Source of the DNA: JBEKYD01 sp049509915
GTDB taxonomy: Bacteria; Acidobacteriota; Terriglobia; Bryobacterales; Bryobacteraceae
DNA: 19,522 nucleotides
Assembly (NCBI GenBank): GCA_049509915.1
Contig: JBEKZL010000139.1
Span: forward strand, 1-19,522
Direction of reading: 5' to 3'
In this document: in pieces, positions 1 through 6,200 of the stretch
Layout: every line of letters starts with the position of its first letter
How positions within the stretch are numbered: position 1 is the stretch's first letter
Made by a program: the position numbers and the translations under genes
Notes under the pieces: model-generated
Told to the model about the DNA's origin: nothing
The model's database searches: none
What the model saw: only the letters and a program-made list of their open reading frames with translations

Positions 1-65
1 TCCAACAGATCGACCAAGAATTGCTCCAGGCGCTTTCGGCATCGACCCATCTGGGCGTCGGTCAT
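1..65 (-). CDS. IS701-like transposase, N-terminal fragment (cut by window edge)
   Basis: Only the first 21 codons lie in the window, reading MTDAQMGRCRKRLEQFLVDL and on past the left edge. The opening (Met-x-x-x-Gln-Met, then an Arg/Lys-rich helix and an EQFL-type segment) resembles the start of one branch of IS701-family transposases, which cut and paste their own element by DDE chemistry. The catalytic residues are outside the window, so the family call is an inference from a short N-terminus. The ATG at 65 is preferred over an in-frame ATG at 83 because the promoter -10 box (71-76) lies between them, so a transcript from that promoter would exclude the upstream ATG. The right boundary of the element probably falls near 100-120; no terminal repeat could be confirmed with one end visible. 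Confidence 0.55.
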   Translation of the reverse strand, partial: MTDAQMGRCRKRLEQFLVDLL

Positions 66-70
66 GCCCA

Positions 71-99
71 AACATAACGCCATTTTTATGTTTTGTCAA
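71..99 (-). promoter_or_regulatory. sigma70-type promoter of the left-edge transposase
   Basis: On the minus strand there is a perfect TTGACA -35 box (94-99), a 17-base spacer (77-93) and a TATGTT -10 box (71-76, four of six consensus bases). The transposase ATG begins only five bases after the -10 box, which puts the expected transcription start at or within a base or two of the ATG. The mRNA would therefore be leaderless or nearly so, and no Shine-Dalgarno sequence is present. Confidence 0.6.
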
Positions 100-102
100 T
101 AC

Positions 103-282
103 TTAACGAAGTAATACTAGAGCGTAACTGGAATGACCCTCACCCGATTCGCAAGCCTGGCAGTGCTCCCGGATGCACGGACTTTTGCGCAGAGACAACG
201 ATCCCATAGCAATAGGCCAGAGGCCACGGATCGTGTCTTCAAACCACTGTTTCACTCCCTGGGGCTTATCCTTTCGGACCAT
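103..282 (-). CDS. short Cys-rich ORF, possible DUF6788-like remnant
   Basis: A 59-codon reading from the ATG at 282 contains a Gly-Ser-Leu-Ser turn followed by CIREHCQACESGEGHSSYAL. This GSL...C-x4-C-x2-C...GE-H-x-x-Y pattern resembles the small DUF6788 family often found beside transposases, in which the segment continues to a YVP-type strand. Here the reading leaves that pattern after SSYAL and stops at 103-105, directly before the promoter of the left-edge transposase. That fits truncation by the IS. No ribosome binding site is visible before the ATG. The frame could extend upstream to an ATG at 417, but that part overlaps the helicase 3' end and has shadow-like composition. The function is unknown; it may be a gene fragment rather than an expressed protein. 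Confidence 0.3.
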   Translation of the reverse strand: MVRKDKPQGVKQWFEDTIRGLWPIAMGSLSLRKSPCIREHCQACESGEGHSSYALVLLR

Positions 283-355
283 GTGTACAGGTGCAGTATG
301 GCACACGTACATTTTGAAGGCAATATGTTCTTGCGAGTTTTCTAAACTGTCAATT

Positions 356-1411
356 CTACTGGTGTGCCGTCGCCGGGGCGTGAGGTGGAGAGGTCTCCTG
401 CTCGATGACGTATCCAATCGTGCTGTAGCCCTTCAGCCTGCGCTCATACATCCTGGCCAGCATCAGTACGTAATTGTCCACATAATCGTAGACCTGCACG
501 AATCGCTTGTTGTCGTGGAGACGATGCAACCGCCCCACATACTGTTGCAGCGTACCCTTCCAGGAAATCGGCATCGCCAGGAATAGCGTGTCCAGACGCG
601 CGTCGTCAAACCCTTCTCCGATGTAGCTTCCCGTCGCCAGAATCACGCGCGATTCGTTTTCCGGCACTGCCGCCAGGGCTAGTGCTATTTCCCGGCGCTG
701 CTTTTTCCCCATGCCTCCCTTTAACACGAAGACGTGCTTGGCAACACCTGCAAGCTTGGCTGCGAAGTACTGGAGATGCTCCGTCCGGTCAGAAGTAGCG
801 GGCATCGCCCCGATTCGATTGCGCGCACGATGTCGTTGGCGATCATTTCGTTCCGCGGGACATCATTCACGAGCGCAGCGTAGATGTCCTGGATCGTGAC
901 ATCGGTGAGGTCGGGAGCCATCCGGAAGTCCGTGTGGCGGGGAGTCACCTTGTGCTCGAAGGGTGTCGTTTCGGTCATTGTCCGGGCGCTCATGCTGAAC
1001 CGCACGGGGCCACACTGCATATAAAATCCCAAGGCGCTCCTGCCACTGATCGAGCAACTGCTGCCGGTGAACGACCACCAGAGTGTTGACCTTGCGTTTG
1101 GCGATCAGCCATGCCGCAACGGGGGTCTTCCCGAACGCCGTCGGAGCGCAGAGGATGCCTTCGTCGTGGGCGGTGATCTTCGCGACGGCTTCCTCCTGGA
1201 ACGGCCGAAGCTGACCCTGGAACTCCGCTACAATCGCCGTACCCGCGTACCGTTCGTCCCGAACCTCGGGCCGGATCTTGTGCGCTTCGAGAAGAGCCAA
1301 GGTCTCGGTCAGACATCCGCGCGGTACAGCGATGTGCTGGACAAATTCCTGGCCGCACGCGATTACACGCTTCCGGACATCGCCGCGCGCCATCGGGATT
1401 TGGGCTCTTCG
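356..1411 (-). pseudogene. broken superfamily 2 helicase (TOTE conflict-system type)
   Basis: Three minus-strand readings together form a decayed helicase. Piece 1 (about 1411 down to 1050) has the N-terminal linker with VPRGCLTE and QLRPFQEEAVAKI, Walker A as CAPTAFGKT, and motif Ia as VVVHRQQLLDQWQERL. Piece 2 (about 1025 down to 800), in another frame, starts at FYMQCGPVR and runs to GRCPLLLT. Piece 3 (about 795 to the stop at 356), in a further frame, carries RTEHLQYFA, ATGSYIGEGFDDARLDTLFL and QQYVGRLHRLHDNKR, the C-terminal RecA-like domain with motifs V and VI. Between pieces 1 and 2 the Walker B (DECHH-type) and SAT-type regions are missing. The join of pieces 2 and 3 looks like a deletion of about four bases. 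Similarity continues upstream of the ATG at 1393 into a TAA at 1412-1414, so that ATG is not a true start. An N-terminal AEP primase domain, usual in TOTE proteins, is absent. Assignment is from memory of family motifs. Confidence 0.75.
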
Positions 1412-1846
1412 TTAAGGCTCTATTTCAGCGCTGGCGCGCCGAGCTACCTGGCCCGCTTTGCCGGATATACGGCGACCGAAGTGACGCACGAACTGGGCGA
1501 GCGTCTTGACGAGGCAGACCTGACGTCGTCCCTAGCGGTTCTGGCCTCGGTCGAAGCAGCGTTTCGCTTGATTACTTGCAGCGCTGCTACCGGCGGGGAA
1601 AAGACCCAGTTTCGCGTGCCTTCCGTAACATATACCAGGCCGCTTGAGGACGAAATATTCGAGGCCTGGGTCGACAATTCGTCCGGGCCAAGCTCAATCA
1701 TTGGTGAACTGCGCGGGGCATTTAGGTTCCGTCACTGGCTAGCGCATGGACGCTACTGGACACCCAAATTGGGACGGCGCTACGACTTTAACGACGTTTT
1801 CGCGCTCGCCGCTCTAGCCATGAACAGCCTTCCATTCTTGCGTTAG
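1410..1846 (+). pseudogene. HEPN-type protein, 5'-truncated and frameshifted
   Basis: The reading ending at 1846 contains SYLARFAGYTATEVTHELGE, then LAVLASVEAAFR, and near the C-terminus ELRGAFRFRHWLAHGRYW and LGRRYDF. RHWLAH (1730-1747) fits the R-x4-6-H motif of HEPN domains, many of which are RNases in toxin-antitoxin and defence loci. Inside the open frame, 1570-1641 reads as noise, but the next frame gives 24 codons of convincing protein, beginning DYLQRCYRRGKDPVSRAF and ending in a stop at 1645-1647. The gene has thus suffered an indel just before 1570 and a compensating one near 1641, so the continuous frame is deceptive. The part of this frame upstream of about 1410 (back to an ATG at 1067) is antisense to the helicase and is not protein. 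A true N-terminus is missing. I recognise the family only as an uncharacterised HEPN-like protein; the RNase role is inferred. Confidence 0.6.
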
Positions 1847-1942
1847 TCGGGCACGTGGGCCTTCGCGTTTCCCCTGCTCCCGATGATCACGGGACGAGGG
1901 GTGCCTTCAACGCCGATCAAGGTTCTTGGGCAACCTCCGCCC

Positions 1943-2992
1943 CTACTGCACCGGCCTATCCGGCTTCAGATACCCCGCCAGGAACTTGTACACTTCCCGC
2001 CGCGAGCCTCTCGCCAGCTTGGTATCGATGCGATTGAAGTAATGCCCGCCGGGAGCGTCCTGGTAGATTTTGTATTCGAATTTCTTGCCTTCGGCCTTCA
2101 GGGCTTCGATGAGGTGTTCGACTTCCAGCACATTCACGTCTTCGTCGTTGGTATTGCTGTGGATCAGCAGCGGGGTGGCAAGCTCCTTGGCGTGGAAGAC
2201 GGGCGAGCGGCGGCGATACTCCATGATGTCCTCGCGCACGGTGTGGCCGATGTGATAGGGGGCCGAGTAGAGGGCCGCATAGGAAGCCGGTTCATAACCC
2301 ATGCGGGCCACCAGGTCGCTGGCGGGCACGCCGGCATAGGCCACGGCATAGCCTTGGGGATGGGCGAAGATGTTCATGAGAGTGATCAGGCCGCCGTGGC
2401 TCCAGCCGATGATGCCCACGCGTTTTGGGTCGAGGAAGGTGTTGTTTTCGAGCATCCACTGCATGCCCAGGTAAACGTCGTCGGTTTCTCGTCCGCCGTA
2501 ATCGATCTGTTCATAGAACCCGCGCCCATAGCCGGTACTGCCACGGTAATCGGAGGAAACGATCGAGTAACCCTGAGTGAGAAGCTCGCGAAAGACATGG
2601 GCGTCGCGAGTGTCTTCGTTGGCATGCACGCCCTGGTGGCAGAACACGATGAGCGGCTGCTTCCTGGAGCGGTCCAGGTTCTTGGGGATGAAAGTGTACG
2701 CGTGAACGATGAGCGGATTGGAGGCGCCCGGCGCGCGCGGGTTGGTGGGGTGAGCCGGCGGCAGGCTGGTGTATGCCACCTTGTCGATATCGGCGATGTC
2801 GCCCAGCAACAGGTGCCACATCAGGTCGTCGACATGCTTCATGAGTTCATCGTTGCCGCCGGGCGAAAAGGCGCCGGCGGCAGGGGCGGCTGCTGGAGAG
2901 GTGCCGCGGCCTCCGCCCTCCGCAGGGGGCGCGGCCGTTTGCTGGGCGGAGAGAGACAAGGCGAGGGCAAGAAAGAAAATGGGATAGCGCAT
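1943..2992 (-). CDS. secreted S9-family prolyl oligopeptidase-like hydrolase
   Basis: This is a 349-residue alpha/beta hydrolase of the prolyl oligopeptidase (S9) type, a serine peptidase or esterase. MRYPIFFLALALSLSAQQ is a signal peptide, so it acts in the periplasm or outside. A low-complexity Ala/Pro/Gly linker (about 19-46) follows. The hydrolase core has SSDYRGSTGYGRGF (about 146-159), the nucleophile elbow GWSHGG with Ser198, Asp283 in NTNDEDV, and His317 in GGHYFNR, a complete triad. It lacks the beta-propeller of classical POP and DPP4, so it is the single-domain form. The ATG at 2992 is chosen over a GTG at 3013 because it directly opens the signal peptide. It is transcribed divergently from xseA, with only 59 bases between the two if xseA starts at its GTG. 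The substrate cannot be told; esterase and peptidase are both possible. Confidence 0.85.
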   Translation of the reverse strand: MRYPIFFLALALSLSAQQTAAPPAEGGGRGTSPAAAPAAGAFSPGGNDELMKHVDDLMWHLLLGDIADIDKVAYTSLPPAHPTNPRAPGASNPLIVHAYTFIPKNLDRSRKQPLIVFCHQGVHANEDTRDAHVFRELLTQGYSIVSSDYRGSTGYGRGFYEQIDYGGRETDDVYLGMQWMLENNTFLDPKRVGIIGWSHGGLITLMNIFAHPQGYAVAYAGVPASDLVARMGYEPASYAALYSAPYHIGHTVREDIMEYRRRSPVFHAKELATPLLIHSNTNDEDVNVLEVEHLIEALKAEGKKFEYKIYQDAPGGHYFNRIDTKLARGSRREVYKFLAGYLKPDRPVQ

Positions 2993-3003
2993 CTTGGTAG
3001 GGC

Positions 3004-3044
3004 ATGGTAGCACAGGCGGGGAGGAGGACGGGACGCGCTACCAT
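3004..3044. repeat. 8-bp inverted repeat between divergent starts
   Basis: ATGGTAGC at 3004-3011 is matched by its exact complement GCTACCAT at 3037-3044, with 25 bases between. The arms lie in the gap between the S9 hydrolase start (2992, minus) and the probable xseA GTG start (3052, plus). Each arm contains TACCAT on the outward-reading strand, a four-of-six match to a -10 box, so the repeat could be a symmetric pair of -10 elements or an operator. No matching -35 boxes were convincing. Functional assignment is speculative. Confidence 0.3.
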
Positions 3045-3051
3045 AACCTCG

Positions 3052-4419
3052 GTGGAGCAATTCGCGCTCGAATTCGACCTAGCGCCGGAGCGGCGCATCT
3101 TCTCGGTGAGCGAGCTGAACGCGGCCATTCGCGCTTTGCTGGACGCGGAATTTCCCGACATCTGGGTGTCGGGCGAGATCTCCGGGCTGAAGCTGGCCGC
3201 CAGCGGTCACTACTATTTCACCCTCAAGGAGACAGACGCCCAAGTGCCGTGCGTGGCCTACCGCTCGGCGCACCGGTACTGGAAGTTCAAACCGCGGGAC
3301 GGGCTGGCGGTATTGGCGCGCGGGCGCGTCGACGTTTACGAAACGCGCGGCTATTATCAACTGGTGGTGGAACTGGTCGAGCCGCAGGGCCTGGGCGCGC
3401 TGCAACTGGCGTTCGAGCAGCTCAAGAAGAAGCTGGCGGCGGAAGGGTTGTTCCGGCCCGAGCGCAAGCGGCCACTGCCGCGCTTTCCGCGCCGGATCGG
3501 GATCGTGACTTCGCCCAAGGGCGCGGCCATCGCGGACATGATACAAATTTTGTCGCGGCGCTTTCCGGGCGTACACGTGCGCCTGTATCCGGCGCGCGTG
3601 CAGGGCGAAGGCGCGGTGGAGGAAGTGTGCCGCGGCATCGAATACTTCAGCCGCTGGCAGTGGGCGGAGGTCGTCATTGTGGGGCGCGGCGGCGGTTCGC
3701 TGGAGGATTTGTGGACCTTCAACGAAGAGGCCGTGGCTCGGGCCATGGCGGCGTGCGCGGTGCCGGTGGTTTCCGCGGTGGGGCACGAGACGGATGTGAC
3801 CATCGCCGATTTTGTGGCCGACCAGCGCGCCCCCACGCCCTCCGCCGCGGCGGAGATTGTAACGCCGCTCGCCAGCGACTTGATAGAGCGGGTAGCCGCG
3901 GCGCGCCTAAAGTGCGCCCAGGGGATGCGCTACCGGCTGGCCATGCTGGAGCGCCGCCTGCGGCAGCGTGGCGTGGAGCGGGCCATGGGTCTGTTGCAGC
4001 GCCGCGTGGGCCGCGGGCTGCAGCGGGTGGACGACCAGGAATACCGCATGAAGGAGCGGATTCGTGTGACGGTGGACAGCCGCGAGCACCAGCGGCGCGG
4101 CCTGGAGACGAAGCTGCGGCGCTTTGACGTCGGCCCGCGCCTGGCGGCCGACCGGCGGCGCATGGAAGCGGCGCGGGCCGCAATGGTGGAAACCGTGCGA
4201 GTGCGCCTGACGCGACGCCGCTCCCGGTTCGAGCAGCTCGACGCCAAGCTTTCCCAATTGAGCCCGCTGCGGATTCTGGAGCGCGGCTACGCGATTGTTT
4301 CCGGCCACGCCGGGATTCTGAAGGATGCCGCGGCGGCGGCGCCCGAGTCGCGGATTCACGTGCGCCTGGCCAAAGGAGAACTGGACGCTACCGTGGTGAA
4401 AGGGCCGGAGGCGAAGTAG
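3052..4419 (+). CDS. xseA: exodeoxyribonuclease VII large subunit
   Basis: The catalytic large subunit of exonuclease VII degrades single-stranded DNA to oligonucleotides in both directions, in the cytoplasm, together with several copies of XseB. Read from the GTG at 3052 it has 455 residues, normal for the family. An N-terminal OB-fold DNA-binding domain starts at RIFSVSELNAAIRALL and includes FPDIWVSGEISG and GHYYFTLKE. The catalytic domain shows RIGIVTSPKGAAIADM, VGRGGGSLEDLWTFNEE and AVGHETDVTIADFVADQRAP followed by TPSAAAE. After that come a long Arg-rich coiled coil and the C-terminal signature SPLRILERGYAIV. An ATG at 3004 would add 16 residues, but it leaves only 11 bases to the divergent gene and adds unconserved Arg-rich sequence. 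Neither start has a well-spaced Shine-Dalgarno. No xseB follows; the next gene converges from the other strand 36 bases away, so XseB must be encoded elsewhere. Confidence 0.95.
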   Translation: MEQFALEFDLAPERRIFSVSELNAAIRALLDAEFPDIWVSGEISGLKLAASGHYYFTLKETDAQVPCVAYRSAHRYWKFKPRDGLAVLARGRVDVYETRGYYQLVVELVEPQGLGALQLAFEQLKKKLAAEGLFRPERKRPLPRFPRRIGIVTSPKGAAIADMIQILSRRFPGVHVRLYPARVQGEGAVEEVCRGIEYFSRWQWAEVVIVGRGGGSLEDLWTFNEEAVARAMAACAVPVVSAVGHETDVTIADFVADQRAPTPSAAAEIVTPLASDLIERVAAARLKCAQGMRYRLAMLERRLRQRGVERAMGLLQRRVGRGLQRVDDQEYRMKERIRVTVDSREHQRRGLETKLRRFDVGPRLAADRRRMEAARAAMVETVRVRLTRRRSRFEQLDAKLSQLSPLRILERGYAIVSGHAGILKDAAAAAPESRIHVRLAKGELDATVVKGPEAK

Positions 4420-4455
4420 GCATTCCCGGCCCGATGTGCGGGGGTCAGCGCCGGA

Positions 4456-6015
4456 TTACCGCGATACCTGGAACGGATGGGCTTCCAGGAAGACGATGCC
4501 GGCGTTGTCCGGATGCGGCCGCATGCCGACGTGGTCACCGAGTTCCATCACCAGGTCGGCTTGAGCCGGATCGAACTTCGGCCAAACGGGCAGGCTGCCG
4601 CCATTGGGATCGAGGGACTTGGCGAAGTTCACCCAGTAGGACGAGACTATGTCGCCAAGCTTCAGATCGTAGGCGTCCGGCTGGGCGTTGTGGAATGTCT
4701 CGCTGTTGCGCAGGGCTTCGATATTGCCGATGTTGTTGAACGTGTACGCCAGGTCTTCACCGTGAGGCGCTCCGAGACGAGGCTGATCGGCCGGATAATT
4801 CGACGGGGCCCCCCCGGCGGTCACGCGAGTGAAGAAGTAAACGTAGGCCTTGGAACCGGCCTTAGCCTGCGCCTTCGCCCAGAGGCGCACGTTCATCCCC
4901 ATGCTCTCCTCGGTTGCCGAGCGTTGCCGCGACTCCGCCGCCTGCGCGTCGGACCCGGCCGGGTACAGTTTCAGGTACTCGTCGGCCGCGGCGCCGAACC
5001 GCTGGCGCGCCTGATCGATGAACTTCTGCGCGGTCATGGGGCCGCGGGCGAACAAACGGCCCTCGTCGGAGTTCGACCCGATCAGGGCCGGTACGTGGTT
5101 TTGTTTGCCCTCTTCGAAAAGGGACAGAGGCGGGGCGGGCAGCACGTAGCCATCGGTGTTGGGACCGGCGGCGAAGGGCGCGGTAATCAATTGCGAGGCC
5201 GGTTTGGCGCGTAGTTCCGCCAGGGATTTCGCTCCCACCGATTCGGCGAATTTCACGCCTTTGGCTTCGGCCTCGGCCATCGCTCCATTGTTCAACATGC
5301 CACGGAAGGACGCGCCGCTCTCCCCGATCACCGCCCGGAAAAACCCTTTCGCCAGGGGCGACGCCTGCAGGCAATTCACGGCCATCGACCCGGCGGACTG
5401 GCCGAAGATGGTCACTTTGGCCGGGTCGCCGCCCAACGCCGCAATGTTCCGCTGCACCCACCCGAGCGAGGCGATGGCGTCCATCAGCCCATAATTGCCG
5501 GAGGCATTGCGGTCCGATTCCCGGCTCAGTTCAGGATAGGCGAGAAAGCCCAGCGCCCCCAGGCGGTAATTGATGGTGACCAGCACGACGCCTTTGCGGG
5601 CGAGTTGTTCACCGTCGTGCAGCAGCATGGCGCCGGTGCCGTCGCGGAAGCCGCCGCCGTGAATCCAAACCATGACCGGAAGTTTGTCGGCGGCGGATTT
5701 CGCCGGGGTCCACACGTTGAGGTAGAGGCAGTCCTCGCTACCCTGGGTTTCCCGCGGATTGGCGCGCAGCGGCTGCACGCAGCGCTCCCCGAAGCGGTCC
5801 ATCTTGCGCACGCCGGTCCAGGCCGCGGCGGGTCGGGGCGCATGCCAGCGCAAATTGCCGACCGGCGGGGCGGCGTAGGGAATGCCGCGGAATACATAGA
5901 TTCCCGGCGTGGACGACGGGACCCCGGCAATGGCGCCGCTATCGATGCGCACAGTGCCGTCGATGGCGGCCGCAAGGGGGAGAACACTCGCGATGAGAAC
6001 GACCAGATGCTTCAT
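4456..6015 (-). CDS. secreted type-B carboxylesterase
   Basis: A 519-residue type-B carboxylesterase (cholinesterase-like alpha/beta hydrolase) that hydrolyses carboxylic esters. MKHLVVLIASVLPLAAA is a signal peptide, so it is exported. Seen in order: YVFRGIPYAAPPVGNLRW (about 40-57), SEDCLYLNVWTP (the second type-B signature, about 93-104), the oxyanion loop HGGG (119-122), the nucleophile FGQSAG with Ser207, Glu318 in SNSDEGR, and His418 in GAPHGED. The Ser-Glu-His triad is complete and the length is typical. The ATG at 6015 has AGGAG four bases upstream (6020-6024 on the plus strand); an upstream ATG at 6120 would put non-signal sequence first and is rejected. The large GH-like gene lies 185 bases upstream on the same strand, so co-transcription is possible but not shown. 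The natural substrate is unknown; acetyl or feruloyl groups on plant polysaccharide are a guess from the neighbour. Confidence 0.92.
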   Translation of the reverse strand: MKHLVVLIASVLPLAAAIDGTVRIDSGAIAGVPSSTPGIYVFRGIPYAAPPVGNLRWHAPRPAAAWTGVRKMDRFGERCVQPLRANPRETQGSEDCLYLNVWTPAKSAADKLPVMVWIHGGGFRDGTGAMLLHDGEQLARKGVVLVTINYRLGALGFLAYPELSRESDRNASGNYGLMDAIASLGWVQRNIAALGGDPAKVTIFGQSAGSMAVNCLQASPLAKGFFRAVIGESGASFRGMLNNGAMAEAEAKGVKFAESVGAKSLAELRAKPASQLITAPFAAGPNTDGYVLPAPPLSLFEEGKQNHVPALIGSNSDEGRLFARGPMTAQKFIDQARQRFGAAADEYLKLYPAGSDAQAAESRQRSATEESMGMNVRLWAKAQAKAGSKAYVYFFTRVTAGGAPSNYPADQPRLGAPHGEDLAYTFNNIGNIEALRNSETFHNAQPDAYDLKLGDIVSSYWVNFAKSLDPNGGSLPVWPKFDPAQADLVMELGDHVGMRPHPDNAGIVFLEAHPFQVSR

Positions 6016-6019
6016 GAGG

Positions 6020-6024
6020 CTCCT
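6020..6024 (-). promoter_or_regulatory. ribosome binding site of the carboxylesterase
   Basis: AGGAG on the minus strand, four bases before the ATG at 6015. It decides that start over the longer reading from 6120. Confidence 0.7.
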
Positions 6025-6086
6025 ATTCTGAAAACGGATCAACACCAGTCTAGCGCCGCGCATGGGGAGGGCGCGATATCCACATC

Positions 6087-6102
6087 TTCCCCACGAGGGG
6101 AA
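6087..6102. repeat. perfect 6-bp hairpin upstream of the carboxylesterase
   Basis: TTCCCC-ACGA-GGGGAA is a perfect stem with a four-base loop. It lies in the 185-base gap between the GH-like gene (ends 6201, minus) and the carboxylesterase start (6015, minus). Neither strand has a T-run after the stem, so it is not a standard intrinsic terminator. It may stabilise the end of the upstream transcript, act as a protein site, or have no function. Confidence 0.3.
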
Positions 6103-6200
6103 AATGAGCACTGAGTACAATCCAATCAGTTCGCCAACGGATTTCCGGGCAGCCGCTCTGGCGGTCGCACTCGGAAGCGTGCAAAACCGGGCCGCGGCAG

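Noticed and set aside
1067..1409. Upstream half of the open plus-strand frame that ends at 1846
   Set aside because: It lies antisense to a helicase segment with clear motifs on the minus strand and reads as noise; only the part from about 1410 looks like protein.
1883..3010. Long plus-strand open frame (375 codons) across the S9 hydrolase
   Set aside because: Antisense to a gene with a signal peptide and a full catalytic triad; it has no family motif and is a GC-rich shadow.
2994..4127. Long plus-strand frame (377 codons) overlapping xseA
   Set aside because: Arg/Gly/Ala-rich out-of-frame reading of xseA, with no motifs.
6087..6102. Hairpin as an intrinsic terminator
   Set aside because: The stem is perfect but no T-run follows on either strand.
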